A DNA stretch of 64,000 nucleotides from Cordylochernes scorpioides (lineage: Eukaryota; Arthropoda; Arachnida; Pseudoscorpiones; Chernetidae). Below the pieces are notes generated by a model that searched no databases, had not been told where the DNA came from, and saw nothing but the letters and a program-made list of their open reading frames with translations. The stretch spans positions 14,141,677-14,205,676 of the forward strand of contig CP092882.1 of assembly GCA_030710605.1 (NCBI GenBank), given 5' to 3'. Made by a program: the position numbers and the translations under genes. This document shows, in pieces, positions 61,056 to 64,000 of this stretch (its first letter is position 1; each line of letters begins with the position of its first letter).

Positions 61056-61768
61056 TTTTTAGCACCACATTCTTGTGCTGAATGTGTATCTAATCCACAG
61101 CGATAACATTTAGGCTTTGAGGCACCTGAAAATGATGGGGTACCTTGATTAGTGAATCTACCTTTGTTGAAATTATTAGCATTATAGTGCTTTTTAGGTT
61201 TATTTTGAACTCTATTTAGTGTTTGATCATTTTGAGGTTCAAGAAGTCTAATTTCTTTTCTAGAAATTTCTAACATTCTAGCAATATCAATGGTTTTTGA
61301 CAGTGTCAAATTTTCTTGCTGCAACAATTTTTCTTTAAGTTTTTTGTTGTTACATTTTTCAATTATTTGGTCTCTTATCATATCAGCTTCTAAATTCCCA
61401 AATTCACAAGATTTAGAAAGCTCTCTTAAAGAAATTAGGTAGTTGTCGATCGATTCATCATCTTTCTGGACTCTTTGTCTAAATTTAAATCTCTCAGTGA
61501 CCACATTTTTATGAGGTGTGAAATATTTATCTAAAGCCATTTTAGTTTGTTCATAATTTTCCTTTTCATCTGGCAAGTTGAAAAATATACGCTGTACATT
61601 TGGCCCTAAACAATGCAATAGAGTTGCTCTCTTAATTTCATCCGATTTTTTTGAAATTCCAGATGCTATTTCAAAAATGGCATAGGATTCCATCCATTGC
61701 TTATATTCCGCAAATAAATTGCAAGCATTCATATTCATGGGTAAAGGTGGCGTCAGGTTGGCTGCCAT
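61052..61768 (-). CDS. Gag of the second gypsy element, 238 codons
   Basis: Starts MAANLTPPLPMN; the capsid-like region is about residues 20-150, with FRQRVQKDDESIDNYL and CEFGNLEADMIRDQII, related to the other gypsy's FNSRIQEDREPVDEF. It ends with one zinc knuckle CYRCGLDTHSAQEC just before TGA. The stop overlaps the ATG of the next frame (ATGA), and a second knuckle (CSYCNKLEHLFRAC) opens that frame. The last codons are AAA AAA TGA, so either -1 slippage or stop-restart could deliver Pol. Confidence 0.9.
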   Translation of the reverse strand: MAANLTPPLPMNMNACNLFAEYKQWMESYAIFEIASGISKKSDEIKRATLLHCLGPNVQRIFFNLPDEKENYEQTKMALDKYFTPHKNVVTERFKFRQRVQKDDESIDNYLISLRELSKSCEFGNLEADMIRDQIIEKCNNKKLKEKLLQQENLTLSKTIDIARMLEISRKEIRLLEPQNDQTLNRVQNKPKKHYNANNFNKGRFTNQGTPSFSGASKPKCYRCGLDTHSAQECGAKK

Positions 61769-61822
61769 ACTTGTTTTTTTTTAGGGCTACAGGTATATTT
61801 TCAAATTCTCGTCGCCAATTTA

Positions 61823-62007
61823 TGTTGTATAGTTATTGTTGTATAGTTATTATTTAATTAAACATTACTCACCAGATGAAATTATTATTACTAATTGTTT
61901 ATTACACTTTATATTTATATTTTTACATTAACACGTTGTTTACATTATACATCGTATGTTATTGTTTATGATGATCTATTATATATTTTAAAACACAGAA
62001 TACTACA
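61823..62007 (-). repeat. 5' LTR of the second gypsy element
   Basis: 185 bp; one T/A difference from the 3' LTR. Confidence 0.93.
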
Positions 62008-62190
62008 AGAGCCAACAGCCCGAAACGCGTACGTGGTTATCTTTCTTTGATTAATTGAGAATGAGTATTTGGCCAATTCTGGCCAATAATTCTAAAAAAT
62101 CAACGAGAATAGTGAATATTTATTCAGATAGATGGCGCAAGTGATCAGCAACTTTCAGTTGCACGATAAGGAGATTCCTTTTTCTTAATC
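62008..62190 (+). repeat. Family E element, 3' part after the LTR insertion
   Basis: Resumes with AGAGCCAACAGCCCGAAACG (stem II 3' strand and GAAA), ACGCGT, GTA, CGTGG, then the E modules to GATAAGGAGATTCC. Confidence 0.8.
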
Positions 62191-62199
62191 TTAACAATA

Positions 62200-62975
62200 T
62201 TTGGTTAAACAATCAGAAAATGTATTTAATGCAATATATTTTAACACAACTCTAATTTTCTTAACTTTAAAAAAAATTCCTTGGGAGTACATCGATTTAA
62301 TAAACACACAAAAAAAAAATGTTTAAATCTAAATTTAGAATCATGTTTTAGTAAGAGAAACGAAATCACAGTATAAATAAATATAAACTATATGGAATTT
62401 TATAATTTTCAACATAACAAAGATTCCATAAAATAACTATAATGTTTATTCCAAACTAACCCAAAACTCCATTCTTTATTCTCTTTATGGTTTTATTTAT
62501 ATAAAGGGCTATAATTTGGAGATTTTGACTTGGAAAAAAAAAGGTATAAAATTTATTTAAATAAAAATCAACATAGACAATAAAAACACCCCATTTCCTA
62601 AAGCTACATTTCCTATATAAATATAACATTAAAGGTAATTTTAGAAAAAATATTTTTTTTTTACAAAAAATTGCAGACGGCGAAATGGATGAAATTTAAA
62701 GTAGAGAATACATAAAACGAAGTCGTTGGTTTTAAATATTTAAAATTTAAATTAAATGTGAAAAATATTTAGTAGGCGCTCGCTTTAAAAACTGTATATA
62801 TATATATTTATATTTATATCAGGATGTGTGCTTTTTATTCTTTACTTTTCGGTATGTTTTTTTATATGACAAGGATAATAAGGTGTGTGAGAAAGATAAA
62901 AAATATATTATGATGCATTAGCGCGCCATCTGTTATCAAAATTCGAAACTATTATACACGCGTATGATTCTTTTT
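62200..62975. other. AT-rich sequence with no recognised feature
   Basis: Homopolymer-rich; no exon-like ORF or repeat family seen. Confidence 0.4.
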
Positions 62976-63325
62976 AAAAATAAACAATTTCTACTGTCCT
63001 TACTGCAATGGAAAAATTAATGGGAAGGCCTGTCTCATCAGTGGTGAACCCTCCCAGCGTATGATTCTTTTTAAAAATAAACAATTTCTACTGTCCTTAC
63101 TGCAATGGAAAAATTAATAGGAGGGCCTGTCTCATCAGTGGTGAACCCTCCCAGCGTATGGTTCTTTTTGAAAATAAACAATTTCTACTGTCCTTACTGC
63201 AATGGAAAAAAACCTTCCGCTAGGAGGGTTCACCACTGATGAGCCAGGCCCTCTCATTAAATTTTCCATTGCAGTAAAAACAGTAGAAATTGTTTATTTT
63301 TAAAAAGAATCATACGCGTCTATGA
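62975..63325. repeat. Family I: 115-bp direct tandem plus inverted arm
   Basis: TATGATTCTTTTTAAAAATA .. GTGAACCCTCCCAGCG occurs two and a half times head-to-tail, then an inverted copy to AAAAAGAATCATACGCGTC. Confidence 0.75.
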
Positions 63326-63469
63326 AAATATATAAAATTTAAAGGTAATTTTCTTTATAAATTGGTATATGATTGGCATTATCAGTTGTTTACTGTGTTG
63401 TTATTTGCCTCTGCTCTATATTGTAAATTGACAAAATATTTTATTGACACTTAGTCAATTGAGAAAAAG

Positions 63470-63580
63470 GGCATCTCCTGATCGTGCAACTAAAAGTTGG
63501 TTAGCACCATCTGTCGGAATAAATATCAACTATTCGCTGATTTTTTAATTATTCCTGAATTTGCCAAATACTCATTCTTG
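63470..63580 (-). repeat. Family E 3' part, inverted
   Basis: GGCATCTCCTGATCGTGCAA, GATATTTATTCC-like and GCCAAATACTCATTCTTGAT modules; interrupted by repeat J, then resumes at 63892 with a decayed ribozyme (CTGACAAAGGCC..AAAACGCGT on the minus strand). Confidence 0.6.
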
Positions 63581-63584
63581 ATAC

Positions 63585-63893
63585 TCTTCTTCCTTATCTC
63601 TACACTGGGTGAAGTAGAATGCGTCTGCCTTTGTCATTAAGACTGGGAGCACTACTCAGTGGCAGGCTGACTTAGCTCCAAAAGAAATGGCCGCCTCTGA
63701 CATGAGGAACAGACACCATGTGCAGCTGTTCTTTACATGGAGTACAAACACTGCTTATCCTGTATCCCTGGATTAGGAGCCCTTACAGGGTACTATCAGC
63801 CAGGCCAACTGAGCCCAGGTTTTTTAGTGAGCTTGTTACTGCTCTCCCTCCTCCTATTTCATCCGGGCTTGGGACCGGCAAAGGCGGAGTTCT
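63585..63893 (-). repeat. Repeat J copy 4, inside family E
   Basis: Same blocks as 170-515; flanked by ACTCATTCTTGAT-like and TTCTCATTCTTGATT sequences, probable target duplication. Confidence 0.7.
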
Positions 63894-64000
63894 CATTCTT
63901 GATTAATAAAGAGAAGCAAGTTACGCGTTTTGGGGTGTTGGCCTTTGTCAGCGTAGTGAAAGCTGTAGTTGATATTTATTCCGTCAGATCACGCAAGCCA

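Larger units (their letters stand above)
57399..62007 (-). mobile_element. Ty3/gypsy LTR retrotransposon with one nonsense codon in RT
   Basis: 4609 bp. 185-bp LTRs (57399-57583 and 61823-62007) differ at one base; target duplication AGAGC at 57394-57398 and 62008-62012. The minus-strand primer-binding position reads TTGGCGACGAGAATT; polypurine tract AAAGGAAGGAGGGA lies beside the 3' LTR. Gag and Pol frames overlap by ATGA, and Pol is interrupted by TGA. Confidence 0.96.

Noticed and set aside
62975-63325. Family I contains GAAACCGC and CTGATGAGCC, which looked like a circularly permuted hammerhead
   Set aside because: No valid U-H cleavage site opposite the GAAA strand could be placed, and stem I would be too short; several copies change GAAA to AAAA.

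Overview
The window is nuclear DNA from an animal, most likely an invertebrate and perhaps a lophotrochozoan; this is inferred from style and was not tested. It is AT-rich, has GT..AG introns, and is dominated by transposable elements. Two conserved animal genes are recognisable by exon homology, and most of the remaining sequence consists of nested repeats.

Layout. (1) 742-8825, plus strand: the 3' five exons and poly(A) signal of a carnosine N-methyltransferase gene (CARNMT1 / N2227-like family). Its introns hold a Helitron, a tRNA-derived SINE split by a hAT MITE with an 8-bp target duplication, and several MITE families. (2) 8.9-20 kb: MITEs, a U6 snRNA pseudogene, a decayed Tc1 transposase, and one unassigned exon-like stretch. 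(3) 20186-36979, minus strand: the last three exons of an SV2-type synaptic vesicle transporter-like protein. A 13.5-kb intron inside it contains a frameshifted mariner, two minisatellites, a satellite made from a LINE 3' end, and a plus-strand exon-like ORF. (4) 37-49 kb: two further plus-strand terminal-exon candidates, a 76-bp satellite of about 24 copies built from the end of a MITE, a broken Tc1 element and a tRNA-like gene inside a palindrome. Upstream SV2 exons were not found and may lie beyond the window. (5) 49339-53640: a young, apparently intact Ty3/gypsy element (one 1303-codon ORF, 124-bp LTRs, ATAGG target duplication). (6) 54.6 kb: a promoter-like cluster of bZIP and CCAAT motifs; a 100-base assembly gap follows at 55278-55377. 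(7) 57399-62007: a second gypsy element (185-bp LTRs, AGAGC target duplication) with one nonsense codon in RT, inserted into a ribozyme-bearing repeat.

The most interesting signal is that several distinct repeat families carry the hammerhead ribozyme core: CTGANGA, stem II, GAAA, a very short or self-complementary stem III, then a GTC/GTA/GTT cleavage triplet. In the best cases the bases after the cleavage point pair with the bases before CTGANGA, and the pairing differs between families in a compensatory way. One family forms a direct tandem of 338-bp units, as known retrozymes and Penelope-like element terminal repeats do. Others carry two ribozymes facing outward in inverted arms.

All family assignments come from reading the sequence. 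No database search, folding or coding-potential program was run.
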